Positions 8,573-16,315 of a DNA stretch of 64,000 nucleotides are shown piece after piece (within the stretch, counting starts at the first letter, position 1; the number at the start of each line of letters is the position of its first letter). Origin of the DNA: Pseudolabrys sp963742345 (lineage in GTDB: Bacteria > Pseudomonadota > Alphaproteobacteria > Rhizobiales > Xanthobacteraceae); the NCBI GenBank assembly GCA_963742345.1, contig CAVULO010000013.1, positions 1 to 64,000 on the forward strand, in the 5' to 3' direction. A program made the translations under genes and the position numbers. The notes under the pieces were generated by a model. It was not told where the DNA came from. It did not search any database and saw nothing but the letters and a program-made list of their open reading frames with translations.

Positions 8573-8896
8573 GCCGTGTGAACCAAGCCCCGCGCCGCAC
8601 GTTGTAGGGCGGACCGGTGGCTGTAGTTTAATGCCACAAGACTGGAGTTACCTGTCCGGAAGGGTCGCCTCACGGCGGCCTTTTCTTTGGATCAAAGCGG
8701 AACCAAACCTCTCATTGCGCCCTCTTTCGATTTCCCGAACCGTTTGCGGCCAAACGTCGCTGGTCGGCGGCGCAGAGGAAGTGAGGCGGCGATGTCTGCT
8801 TTTGGCCGCTCATAGGCTCCTTCGGCAAGCTGGGCTGGCCGGGGGTGGGAACGCAATCGCCCGTCGGAGCTTAGAGTATGCCCGTGGAGGTGCACC
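8573..8896. other. Intergenic region with terminator and possible small RNA
   Basis: No protein gene is supported. The first 110 bases contain a short stem GTGGC/GCCAC around 8620-8640 followed by the terminator described separately at 8663-8690. This arrangement could be a small RNA or the 3' untranslated part of the preceding gene. Confidence 0.35.
8663..8690 (+). terminator. Rho-independent terminator
   Basis: Arms GGTCGCC (8663-8669) and GGCGGCC (8674-8680) pair with one G-U, with loop TCAC, followed by TTTTCTTT. This is a typical intrinsic terminator for transcription on the plus strand. Confidence 0.65.
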
Positions 8897-9184
8897 ATGC
8901 CCCGTAGGATTATCGTTCTAACTACAGCGCTGACGTTATCAGCTTCGACAATCGCTTTTGCCCAGTCGAATCCAATAGACCAATCAACTACTGCCAACCC
9001 CAGCGGAAGCGTTATGCAGCCGCAAGGCAAGACCGGACCTATCAATACGAAGTCAACTGGCGGCGCACCTGCCTCTAGCCCGCAAGGAGAAACACCGCCG
9101 GGTATGCAATCTGCTCCGAAAGGCTCAGACAAACCGGTGCGAACTGACGCGTCAGGAATTCCAGAAGGCACTCCGAAAGAGTGA
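8897..9184 (+). CDS. Small secreted Pro/Gly/Ser-rich protein
   Basis: A 95-residue precursor with a signal peptide (MPRRIIVLTTALTLSASTIAFA, cleavage after AFA) and a low-complexity mature part rich in Pro, Gly, Ser, Thr and Gln, with no cysteine. GGAGG lies 7 bases before the ATG. I do not recognise a function. Similar short disordered periplasmic proteins are frequent in Bradyrhizobium relatives. It has no operon partner. Confidence 0.6.
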   Translation: MPRRIIVLTTALTLSASTIAFAQSNPIDQSTTANPSGSVMQPQGKTGPINTKSTGGAPASSPQGETPPGMQSAPKGSDKPVRTDASGIPEGTPKE

Positions 9185-9343
9185 AGCTCGCTACCGGCAT
9201 AGTTTCCATTCGAGAAAAAAAGCATTCGACCTTACATCTCGTGCGGCACCGAGCACTGTGAACACCGCTGCTCGTGGCTTATCCGATCTTAATGAGGACA
9301 TGGGCACCCCATACCAGCCGAATTCGGCCAACCAGAGATACGC

Positions 9344-9592
9344 ATGTTGAAATTTTGGTACAATTTAACGATGCTTTCCCTCGAGTCGCAGCGTGTCGTC
9401 CATCTCAGAACTATGAAACTCGCTATGGGTGGAAGCGAGGCTCAAAAAGAAGTCCAGCAGATGATAACCGAGAAAATATTTGCCTCCTTAAGAGCAGCCG
9501 AAACGTTTTTAAATGGGGGTTCCACCAATCTGATTGTCACGCAGTATCGAAGTCGCGTCCGATCGAATTCACGCCGGCTATCCCGGGGCTAA
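9344..9592 (+). CDS. Small conserved-looking hypothetical protein
   Basis: The 82-residue product begins MLKFWYNLTMLSLESQRV and has an amphipathic helical centre (GGSEAQKEVQQMITEKI) and a basic end (YRSRVRSNSRRLSRG). The pattern of a hydrophobic N-terminal helix, a Gly-Gly turn and a basic tail resembles short rhizobial proteins of unknown function. A strong terminator hairpin follows 30 bases after the stop, which supports a real transcript. Confidence 0.55.
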   Translation: MLKFWYNLTMLSLESQRVVHLRTMKLAMGGSEAQKEVQQMITEKIFASLRAAETFLNGGSTNLIVTQYRSRVRSNSRRLSRG

Positions 9593-9620
9593 ATCGAATA
9601 GCGTCGGCAAAAGAAGTGCA

Positions 9621-9650
9621 GGAAAGGCCCGGCGTTTGCCGGGCCTTTCC
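9621..9650. terminator. Strong hairpin terminator between convergent genes
   Basis: GGAAAGGCCCGGC (9621-9633) pairs perfectly with GCCGGGCCTTTCC (9638-9650) around a GTTT loop, a 13-base-pair stem. It lies between the plus-strand gene ending at 9592 and the minus-strand yciE-like gene ending at 9679, so it can serve both directions. Confidence 0.8.
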
Positions 9651-9678
9651 TTATACCTGGAAGTCCCACTTCAGCTCG

Positions 9679-10182
9679 TTAGGCGGCTTCCGCTTCCCGA
9701 TTGATAGCGCTTTCGGCGATCTCAGTCAGTGTCGCATCAGTCTTCTTTTCTTCAGCGAGGGTTTGTTCCAGAAGCCGCGCTGCCTCGCTCAATCCGAGCT
9801 CATTGGCCCAGGTCTTGAGTGTGCCGTAGCGAGAGATTTCATAGTGTTCGACCGCCTGCGCCGCAGCGAGAAGACCGGCGTCGAGGGCGGGCGAGCCCTT
9901 GTATTCCTTCATGATTTCCGCGCCTTCGGCGGTAATGCCGATGATCGCATCGCAGGTCTTGGCTTGCGGCTTCTTGTCGATGGCCGCGAAGACCTTCTCG
10001 AGCCGGGCCACGTGCCCCTCGGTCTCCGTTTTGTGCTTGGCGAAGGCCCTTTTGAGCTCAGCCGCTTGCGCGGCTTTCTCCATTTTCGGGAGTGTGGTGA
10101 GGATCTTTTTCTCTGCGAAGTAGATGTCCTTCAGCGTGTCGTGGAATAGCTCATCCAGCTTTTTGGCTTGTTTCTTTGACAT
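9679..10182 (-). CDS. YciE/YciF-type ferritin-like protein (DUF892)
   Basis: A 167-residue all-helical protein with the DUF892 pattern: LDELFHDTLKDIYFAEKKIL at the start, KHKTETEGHVARLE near 50-63, and AVEHYEISRYGTL near 110, followed by LLEQTLAEEKKTDATL. The Glu and His residues in these helices are the di-metal ligand candidates of the ferritin-like fold. The family is linked to stress responses, but its reaction is unknown. AGGAGA lies 9 bases before the ATG. A terminator follows the gene. Confidence 0.88.
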   Translation of the reverse strand: MSKKQAKKLDELFHDTLKDIYFAEKKILTTLPKMEKAAQAAELKRAFAKHKTETEGHVARLEKVFAAIDKKPQAKTCDAIIGITAEGAEIMKEYKGSPALDAGLLAAAQAVEHYEISRYGTLKTWANELGLSEAARLLEQTLAEEKKTDATLTEIAESAINREAEAA

Positions 10183-10360
10183 AGCAACGTTCTCCTTTTG
10201 CTAAGTCGAGAACGCTTCGCTGGCAGAATGTTTCCAAAATACGGCGGAACGAAAGTATTCATGGCCGCATTTTTAATCGTGCAGCGAAAACCAGCGCGCA
10301 AGACATCGCGAAAGGAGAAAAGACTTTGGTATTGTCGGGCCGGTACCCACTTTTGCTCTC

Positions 10361-10377
10361 GGCACAAAGCGGACATT
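10361..10377. repeat. Half copy of the GCGGACAT intergenic repeat
   Basis: GGCACAAAGCGGACATT matches the right half of the palindromic repeat seen at 13852-13881 and elsewhere. Confidence 0.5.
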
Positions 10378-10395
10378 TCCGGTGAAGAGCGGATG

Positions 10396-10908
10396 CTAAC
10401 GAAAGCCTCGAGCTCGGCCATCGTTGTTTAGTTTGTGCGCCCAGTGAATAAAATCGTCAAAGTTATGTTTGACGACCTGCCACGGCGGCAATGCTTGGAG
10501 CCAGGTCAGCCATTCCGATACAAAATTGTAAACCCACGCGAATGCTTTAATCGTCATGAGCTTGTCTCGTCCAATATGAAATATCCGTTCTACAATAGTA
10601 ATCTTGAGGACTTCGCCCAGAAAAAGGACCAGCATGCCGAATATGAAGTGTCCCGATGCAATGAAATAAGCGCTGAAGGGCTTGATGGGCTCTAACAAAA
10701 TGAGAGGGACCACGAACAATGCAAGCGTGGGATAGGGACCAAGTGAGGCGATCCAGTACGCGATAAACTTAAAGAGTTTTAAGTTGGCAATTTTTCTCAA
10801 GATAGGTTTGAGGATCGATAAAGCCAGCGCGTCGATCACAAAGTAAATGGCCGCCACCGCGATGACGAAGGGTGCGAAAATAGTCTTTAGAATTGTTCGG
10901 CGGGTCAT
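10396..10908 (-). CDS. Integral membrane protein of unknown function
   Basis: A 170-residue protein with at least three hydrophobic segments: APFVIAVAAIYFVIDALALSI near residue 12, YPTLALFVVPLILL near 58 and HFIFGMLVLFLGEVLK near 87. The C-terminal half is soluble and rich in aromatic residues (FAWVYNFVSEWLTWLQALPPW). I do not recognise a family. It is on the same strand as the yciE-like gene but separated by about 210 bases. Confidence 0.65.
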   Translation of the reverse strand: MTRRTILKTIFAPFVIAVAAIYFVIDALALSILKPILRKIANLKLFKFIAYWIASLGPYPTLALFVVPLILLEPIKPFSAYFIASGHFIFGMLVLFLGEVLKITIVERIFHIGRDKLMTIKAFAWVYNFVSEWLTWLQALPPWQVVKHNFDDFIHWAHKLNNDGRARGFR

Positions 10909-11000
10909 GGATGAGCCACGCGGTATTTCCTGATTGAATATCCGAGGCGCAGCAACGCAAGGGTCCAGTTTCTACAGGTGTTTACTGGGCGGCGGCATTG

Positions 11001-11252
11001 TTAAAGGCGCTCCTCGCCATTTCGCAGATCGCGGTCAGGGCGATCGACCTGGTTTTTCTGCAGGCGGTCGCGCTTGTTTGCTTCGTGACGTCCGATAGCG
11101 CAGCCGGCCGCTGCTCCCAATAGCCCATGGTGTCCTGAATAATGTCCTGCAATGCCACCGACGGCAGCGCCTTTAAGACACCCCTTTGCCTCCGCTGCCG
11201 TAACAGCTGCCAGTGCGATGACGAGAGCAGCACATCCAATAAGCGCCTTCAT
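11001..11252 (-). CDS. Small secreted glycine-zipper-like protein
   Basis: The 83-residue precursor starts MKALIGCAALVIALAAVTAAEA, a signal peptide. It is followed by KGCLKGAAVGGIAGHYSGHHGLLGAAAGCAIG, a Gly-xxx-Gly rich segment like glycine-zipper outer membrane proteins (seen here in pieces), and a charged tail (HEANKRDRLQK). GGGAGG lies 5 bases before the ATG at 11252. Function is unknown. An envelope location is inferred from the signal peptide and zipper. Confidence 0.65.
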   Translation of the reverse strand: MKALIGCAALVIALAAVTAAEAKGCLKGAAVGGIAGHYSGHHGLLGAAAGCAIGRHEANKRDRLQKNQVDRPDRDLRNGEERL

Positions 11253-11585
11253 TTCCGCCTCCCAAAATCCGTCTCTAGTGACAATCCGCGCCGAGAACAA
11301 TCGTTCCGGCGCGCGAACGTCTTCGGTCTTCGCATGAGTTGCGAATGGCTAGCCTTTGATTTTGAACCATATGCCCGCCTAGCGCGTCTCCACTTATTGT
11401 GGAGTGCGCTGTGCAACTTCCCGGCCTCAGTCCTGGCCCTTGTCCGCACTGACTGCGCAATAAAGGGCGTCGTCGATATAAATGGGACGCCCGACCTGAA
11501 TTCCCGGGTTGAGACATTGGCGCAAATCAGCGGAAAATTGGGTTAGTGTTTACTGCCGCCCGGCGAACCCGCGGGTCGGCCGCGG
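11253..11585. other. Intergenic region
   Basis: About 330 bases between the divergent zipper-protein gene and the cyclase gene. No gene with support is seen. It must hold both promoters. Confidence 0.4.
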
Positions 11586-12797
11586 ATGCTCGTAATGACC
11601 CTTTGCAACACAAGAACTATCATCGATTGGCTCACGGACGGTGCGCGCTCGGCACCACTCCCGGAGGCGGTGCTTGAGGATTTGTGTGAGCGCCTCGTCC
11701 AGGCCGGCATTCCGCTCTGGCGAGTGGCCGTGTTCGTGCGGACCTTGCATCCGGAAATCATGGGACGCCGCTTCATCTGGCAGTCAGGTGTTGGTGTCAC
11801 GATCACAGAAGGATTGTTTGACCTCCTGGAAACTGATCAATTCCTAAACAGCCCATTTGTCGCCGTCATCAAATCGGGCCAAACCATCAGGCAACAGCTG
11901 GCGCATCCGAGCAAATCCGATGAATTTTCTATATTCCGCGAGTTGCGCGCGGAAGGTGCGACTGATTACCTTGCCACCCCGCTGATCTTCACCAACGGTT
12001 CTGTTCACGTGGCAACGTGGTCGACGCAACAGGTAGGAGGTTTCACTGACGCACAAATTGCCGGCATCGAGACGATCGTAAGGCCGCTCGCGCGTGTTGC
12101 TGAAATCCGGGCATTGCAGCGAACCGCCACCAATCTGCTCGATACCTATGTTGGTCATGATGCCGGCGAGCGCATTCTGGCCGGACGGATCAGGCGAGGC
12201 CATACCGAAGCGATCCATTCGGTGATCTGGCTTTCAGATATGCGCGGCTTCACGTCTATGGCAGACCGGCTGCCACCGCAGAAGTTAGTCGATCTGCTTA
12301 ACCGTTATTTCGATTGTCAGGTTCCGGCAATTCTGAGACACGGCGGCGAGGTCCTCAAATTCATCGGCGACGGACTGCTCGCGATCTTCCCTCTTGCTGA
12401 AGGCATAGCGGACACGCGCGAGACTTGCCGTTGCGCGCTCGCCGCGGCGCGGGAGGCGGAGACCAACATCGATGCCATCGACACGTTCACCGATACGCAT
12501 GGCTTGCGCTTTGGTCTGGCGCTTCATATCGGCGAAGTTCTCTACGGCAATATCGGTAGCGGTAACCGGTTGGATTTCACTTGCATTGGACCGGCCGTGA
12601 ACCTTGCGGCGCGGCTCGAAAAGCTTGCGGCCGGCCTCAAGCGAACGATCATTCTGTCCGCCGAATTCGCGCAACATTCCCAGGTCGATGTGGAGCCGCT
12701 AGGAGAGTTCGCGGTTGCGGGTTTCGCGGCGGCTCAGAAGGCGTTCGGCCTGCCGGCTAACTCCGCAGTGAAGTTAGCCGGTGCAGACGGCCTATAG
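11586..12797 (+). CDS. Class III adenylate/guanylate cyclase with N-terminal sensor region
   Basis: A 403-residue cytosolic protein. Residues 1-190 form an uncharacterised regulatory region. Residues 205-390 form a class III cyclase domain that makes cAMP or cGMP. The first metal-binding Asp lies in IWLSDMRGFTSM, the second in LKFIGDGLLAIFP, and the transition-state Asn and Arg in GPAVNLAARLEKL. All catalytic parts are present, so it should be active. In TCIGPAV the Cys-Ile pair falls near the purine-specifying position, so ATP or GTP preference cannot be decided. It stands alone. Two close in-frame ATGs (11586, 11595) both have weak ribosome binding sites. Confidence 0.9.
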   Translation: MLVMTLCNTRTIIDWLTDGARSAPLPEAVLEDLCERLVQAGIPLWRVAVFVRTLHPEIMGRRFIWQSGVGVTITEGLFDLLETDQFLNSPFVAVIKSGQTIRQQLAHPSKSDEFSIFRELRAEGATDYLATPLIFTNGSVHVATWSTQQVGGFTDAQIAGIETIVRPLARVAEIRALQRTATNLLDTYVGHDAGERILAGRIRRGHTEAIHSVIWLSDMRGFTSMADRLPPQKLVDLLNRYFDCQVPAILRHGGEVLKFIGDGLLAIFPLAEGIADTRETCRCALAAAREAETNIDAIDTFTDTHGLRFGLALHIGEVLYGNIGSGNRLDFTCIGPAVNLAARLEKLAAGLKRTIILSAEFAQHSQVDVEPLGEFAVAGFAAAQKAFGLPANSAVKLAGADGL

Positions 12798-12842
12798 CCA
12801 CCTGAATACGGCGCCTCGCCTCGCAGCACGTTTCTTGATTGC

Positions 12843-12866
12843 CTCCGATAACCCCGACTATCGGAG
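12843..12866. terminator. Hairpin between convergent genes
   Basis: CTCCGATA and TATCGGAG form perfect 8-base arms around an 8-base loop. It lies between the cyclase gene and the minus-strand gene ending at 12961. There is no T-run, so a terminator role is only suggested by position. Confidence 0.35.
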
Positions 12867-12960
12867 CCAAACCAGGTGGCCACCGCACGGAGTCAATCTG
12901 TCCGGTATTGGCGGTAAAGTGGACGTGCCGAAGCAACAGCCGCCAACACCGTAGGTGGTA

Positions 12961-13209
12961 TTATTTCGTGCCGCTCTGGCAATTTACTTGGCAAACCGTC
13001 ATACAGTTGGCTCTACGGCTCGCCATCTCACATCTCTTCGAGCACTTTTCAAAACACGCTTGCGCGGACTTTTGCGCAAAAGCTGTATGCGAGACCAGAG
13101 GCGGTAAAATCACGACCGCAATTGCAATTGCACTGATCAGCAGCGTCTTGATGATCGTCCCCCTTGCTATCGTTTGAGTTATTTTTTGTATACGCGAGTA
13201 CGATGGCAT
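12961..13209 (-). CDS. Small secreted cysteine-rich protein
   Basis: An 82-residue precursor with a basic N terminus, a hydrophobic segment (LLISAIAIAVVILPPLV) and a likely cleavage after TAFA. The short mature part carries six cysteines in the order CFEKC, KRC, NC, TVC and VNC. Regular cysteines point to disulfides in the periplasm or to metal binding. I do not recognise a family. A larger plus-strand frame overlaps it, but that frame has no signal peptide or domain. Confidence 0.5.
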   Translation of the reverse strand: MPSYSRIQKITQTIARGTIIKTLLISAIAIAVVILPPLVSHTAFAQKSAQACFEKCSKRCEMASRRANCMTVCQVNCQSGTK

Positions 13210-13266
13210 GACACCCGATCGCCTAAATACAATTTACGGGGAATTTGACGATTGATCGCCAATCCC

Positions 13267-13294
13267 ATGTCCACTTTGGGTCATTAGCGGACAT
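13267..13294. repeat. Palindromic intergenic repeat, copy 1
   Basis: ATGTCCACTTTGGGTC begins the copy and AGCGGACAT ends it. The arms are related to the ATGTCCGCT...AGCGGACAT repeat with one changed base on the left. Confidence 0.6.
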
Positions 13295-13311
13295 CGCGTT
13301 TGGCGAGCCTC

Positions 13312-13339
13312 ATGTCCGCTTTTGACCCAAATTGGTCAT
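13312..13339. repeat. Palindromic intergenic repeat, copy 2 (degenerate right arm)
   Basis: Starts ATGTCCGCTTTTGACCC, 17 bases after copy 1. The right arm has changed to TTGGTCAT. It lies just upstream of the Rap1a/Tai-like gene. Confidence 0.55.
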
Positions 13340-13366
13340 CGGCTAGGCTCACGCAGGGGATGATGG

Positions 13367-13771
13367 ATGAAACAATGGATCGGAGTTGTTGGAGCAGTCT
13401 TCATTGGAACGCAAGTATATGCCCAAAGCGACGCGACCAGCGGGACCGCATTTTACCCTAGTTGCTTGGCAGCCGCCGATATCGTTCAAGGCAAGCGTCC
13501 GGCGGCCAATTCAGAAGATGCCGCCAAGCAACTTCGACAAGCATCGGTATGCTTTGGGGCTGTAACGGCAATTATGAAGCTCGAGCCATTTTTAAAGCCT
13601 GAATTTGCTGTGTGTCCGCCGCCCGATATTCTCCCGGACAGTAAAGGCGCTCTTGCCAAAATGATCCTTTCCATCACGGCCTATCTAAAAAGCCATCCGG
13701 AGCAACGTTCCAACAATTTCCACCAAACCGCAGTGACCGCCTTAGTCGCGGCCTGGCCTTGCTCTAAATAA
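13367..13771 (+). CDS. Rap1a/Tai-like periplasmic protein
   Basis: The 134-residue precursor has a signal peptide ending at VYAQ. The mature part has four cysteines: SCLAA, VCFGA, VCPPP and WPCSK. CFGAVTAIM near residue 62, the Pro-rich VCPPPD and the C-terminal ALVAAWPCSK match the layout of Rap1a/Tai immunity proteins, which block peptidoglycan amidase effectors of type VI secretion systems. No effector or secretion gene is nearby, so here it may be a domesticated or orphan member. Family assignment is from pattern memory only. Confidence 0.65.
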   Translation: MKQWIGVVGAVFIGTQVYAQSDATSGTAFYPSCLAAADIVQGKRPAANSEDAAKQLRQASVCFGAVTAIMKLEPFLKPEFAVCPPPDILPDSKGALAKMILSITAYLKSHPEQRSNNFHQTAVTALVAAWPCSK

Positions 13772-13851
13772 GAGCTCGGCCGCATGGTGCTACCTTCGCT
13801 GCTCGCGCGTGCCGATGAGGTGAATGAGTAATGCCGATATTGCCGTGATGC

Positions 13852-13881
13852 ATGAGTCCGCTATTGGCACAAAGCGGACAT
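13852..13881. repeat. Palindromic intergenic repeat, copy 3
   Basis: Begins ATGAGTCCGCTATTGGCAC and ends AAAGCGGACAT. It is near-identical in its centre to the copies at 31518 and 10361. Confidence 0.65.
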
Positions 13882-13991
13882 TTCCTCCGATGCGAGGGAC
13901 TTTTGCTACAACCTGCCAAATGACATGGTACGACCGAACTCAGATTCGTTTGCTTGATGATAATCTGCGATGCGACGCACCCTCATCGCCT

Positions 13992-14732
13992 CTATTCTTT
14001 TGTCGTAGATGCGGCTTTTTCATTCGCAGTCATGACTAGTGGTGCAAGACAGGCGTAGGCCGCCAATTTCGGGTAAATTGTCGCCATCATGGCATCAAGG
14101 CTGCCGGCCCGAAATGAGTGCCTTATCGAATTATACTGAACTATTCGATGGTCTAACGGAAAGCAGGCTTGCATTAGAACTTGCGAGCCTTTTGGCGAGA
14201 CGACGTAGCCACAACTCCCCAAGGCGAGGACAAGTCGGTTTAATCCAACGGGGTAAGTTGACGCAGCGAAATCCGAAAGTTGTTGGGCAGTCGGGAAAGG
14301 CGCTGAAAATCCTCCGCCGTAAATGATCCCTGGCGCGATGCTTAATTCGAGCGGAACATCCATGTTATTGCCTAGGACAATAATGTCCCAGTCCTTAACC
14401 TCGCTGATCAAATCGGGGAGCCGCGCCTTGGCGTCACGGCGGACGACGGCATCATCCTCAAGTATGATAAAGTTTTTGGCCTGCTCCGAGCAACGTTGCC
14501 ACAGCGTTAGGTGTGAGAGCGCATTACCGATTAGGCTGCGCCTAAACGGGATCGGACCAGTAACAATTCGATTTATATCCGCTTCACTGATCTGCGCCCC
14601 GTCAATCGCCTCAAAGTGACGAAAATTGATTTCACACTTTGCATTTTGCGCACAGAATGTCTCTAGCCTCTCCGGCGTGCGTTTGAGGCTAATGACGAAG
14701 CAATTGAACAGATTATCGAAGTCATTTCCCAC
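13992..14732 (-). CDS. Glycosyltransferase family 25 protein
   Basis: A 246-residue protein of the GT25 family, which adds hexoses to lipooligosaccharide or other surface glycans. The N terminus has CFVISLKRTPERLE, typical of the family. NALSHLTLWQ near residue 85 and FIILEDDAVV near residue 105 give the acidic metal or nucleotide-sugar site. SCGYVVSPKGSQ lies near 190. It stands alone rather than in a surface polysaccharide cluster. Its surroundings are visibly more AT-rich than the rest of the window (for example 14761-14780), so it may have been acquired. Confidence 0.85.
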   Translation of the reverse strand: MGNDFDNLFNCFVISLKRTPERLETFCAQNAKCEINFRHFEAIDGAQISEADINRIVTGPIPFRRSLIGNALSHLTLWQRCSEQAKNFIILEDDAVVRRDAKARLPDLISEVKDWDIIVLGNNMDVPLELSIAPGIIYGGGFSAPFPTAQQLSDFAASTYPVGLNRLVLALGSCGYVVSPKGSQVLMQACFPLDHRIVQYNSIRHSFRAGSLDAMMATIYPKLAAYACLAPLVMTANEKAASTTKE

Positions 14733-14862
14733 TTTTGAACTCCGCGCGGCAAGTTGCGTGATTATAAAATATAATAAACACGTCTCTTGGCCACGAACAA
14801 AATAAAAGCCCCAAATTGAAGGCTAGGGCTCTGTTGTTCTTGGGTTCAATTCGGCGAATTGC

Positions 14863-14887
14863 TACTGGCATTTAACGGACATTCGGC
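14863..14887. repeat. Partial GCGGACAT-type repeat
   Basis: TACTGGCATTTAACGGACAT keeps only the right half of the dispersed repeat. Confidence 0.4.
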
Positions 14888-14981
14888 TCCTGCCGGTTGT
14901 CGAGCTGCAGTTGACGGAATGAATATCTGCGCCAGATGTCTCGAAACTCGCTCGCGAAAGCGACATCGCGTCCGCAAGCTG

Positions 14982-15176
14982 CTAATTGGTCGCCGCTTTC
15001 CCTGTTTCTTGACCGAATAAACGTGCCGACTCTTTTGTCATCGAAAAACGTATTATGCCTGCGTCTAATGTCTTTAGTTCAAACAACAAAAGATCTGGGC
15101 GATCTGGGGGAACGGACGTGCGAAATCCCGACACAGCGTGGAAAAGGTGCCGTTCGTTCTGTTCATCGTCTGCCAT
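14982..15176 (-). CDS. Small hypothetical protein
   Basis: A 64-residue product (MADDEQNERHLFHAV start). Its middle reads like a small beta-alpha domain: PDLLLFELKTLDAGIIRFSM then TKESARLFGQETGK. AAGGA lies 9 bases before the ATG. Amino acid composition is natural, and the competing plus-strand frame looks less so. Function unknown. Confidence 0.5.
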   Translation of the reverse strand: MADDEQNERHLFHAVSGFRTSVPPDRPDLLLFELKTLDAGIIRFSMTKESARLFGQETGKAATN

Positions 15177-15434
15177 GTAATTTCCTTCAACGGGACTTGT
15201 GGTGGATTTAGCACGGTCGCCCGCTTACGCCGCCACCGCAAGATCGCGCCGGATAAGCGGAGGAATGTCCGCGAATGGCCCGAAGCGGACGCCGAGTAAC
15301 GGCGCTAGCAAAGCAATATGGCAAAATGGTACCCTTCACAAATCGGTGTGGGCTACCGTTTTTATTTTGGGCGGGCAAACAATACGTCGTATCCTTCGCT
15401 CGATCGGGGGTCCCGGAACGTGGGAGGGCTTCGG

Positions 15435-15977
15435 ATGGCTCGAAGACTCTTGGCGGGTGTTGCCGTCTCATATCTCTTGATCGTCTATTCGACGGCTCCC
15501 ATAGGCGCTCAGCCCTACGTGCCGGCACCTACCTTTGACTATTCTTTTGTCCCCAATTACGCGGCACCGGCACCACCAACAGGCTATGCCTCGCCAGGAT
15601 ATCAATGGAGATACGAGCGCGGCGCCGCCGATTGGCGCAACAATACTTGGCGCGAAGATCGGTTCGATGAAAACTGGCGCAACAGAAATTGGCAAACGCG
15701 GCGCGAACTACAGGACTGGCGAGAGCGCGAGGACTTCTCAAAAAGTAGAACACCTAACAACCCGTTTGAGCGGGGCTATGTGGAATGTGGCAAGGGTGCA
15801 GCAGGATTATCGTCACCCTGTGGCGACTATGCAACATTTGGAAAAAAACCAGAGACTACTAACGGATATGAAAAAGCGTCCGGTGACGGATATGAAAAGG
15901 GGCCCAGCGGCAATAGGCAAGTGACAAGAGGGGTTGAAGATTGCGGCCATGTCGCCGTTTGGAGGCGATGTCAGTAA
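15435..15977 (+). CDS. Secreted Trp/Arg-rich protein of unknown function
   Basis: A 180-residue precursor with signal peptide MARRLLAGVAVSYLLIVYS... cleaved near IGA. A Pro/Tyr-rich part follows, then a repeated Asn-Trp-Arg region (ADWRNNTWRED, ENWRNRNWQTRRELQDWRERED), and a C-terminal part with four cysteines ending VAVWRRCQ. GGGAGGG lies about 7 bases before the chosen ATG. The frame is open upstream to 15318, but no signal peptide is formed with that start. Function unknown. Confidence 0.55.
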   Translation: MARRLLAGVAVSYLLIVYSTAPIGAQPYVPAPTFDYSFVPNYAAPAPPTGYASPGYQWRYERGAADWRNNTWREDRFDENWRNRNWQTRRELQDWREREDFSKSRTPNNPFERGYVECGKGAAGLSSPCGDYATFGKKPETTNGYEKASGDGYEKGPSGNRQVTRGVEDCGHVAVWRRCQ

Positions 15978-16315
15978 CGGGAGAATTTCAACGCCTGTGT
16001 CTCAATGTCCGCTTTTGGCACTTACCGGACATCGTGCGCCTCCGTCAAGACAATACAACGCAACATTGCCTGCACTCCGACTGACGCAAAGCTGTACTTC
16101 ACTGCACATTCGGCCCGAGTTTTAGGCCTGACAGACTATGCACGGCTTTCGTCGACAAATCTTGAACGTGCTTACCCGATTTTGACCACGAGCGGCACAT
16201 CGGGGATCTATGCCGTAAAGACACGTTCCGCAATCGCGTCGCTTTTTTCGGTTGATCGGTTTTTACGGCTCCATCGGCCGTCTGGAAACTATCAAACCGT
16301 GGTGCTGTCGGCCTA
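15978..16315. other. Intergenic region with one repeat copy
   Basis: About 340 bases between convergent genes. Apart from the palindromic repeat at 16005-16032 nothing convincing is seen. Confidence 0.4.
16005..16032. repeat. Palindromic intergenic repeat, copy 4
   Basis: Starts ATGTCCGCTTTTGGCAC and ends CCGGACAT. One base of the right arm has changed. Confidence 0.6.

Noticed and set aside
8692..9225. Minus-strand frame of 177 residues
   Set aside because: It overlaps the secreted-protein gene at 8897 that has a signal peptide and ribosome binding site. No domain is seen in it.
12839..13177. Plus-strand frame of 112 residues
   Set aside because: No signal, domain or binding site. The minus-strand cysteine-rich frame is more protein-like.
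13824..14039. Plus-strand frame containing HESAIGTKRTFPP
   Set aside because: It is the translation of the palindromic intergenic repeat. Such repeat-derived frames have no domain or good start.
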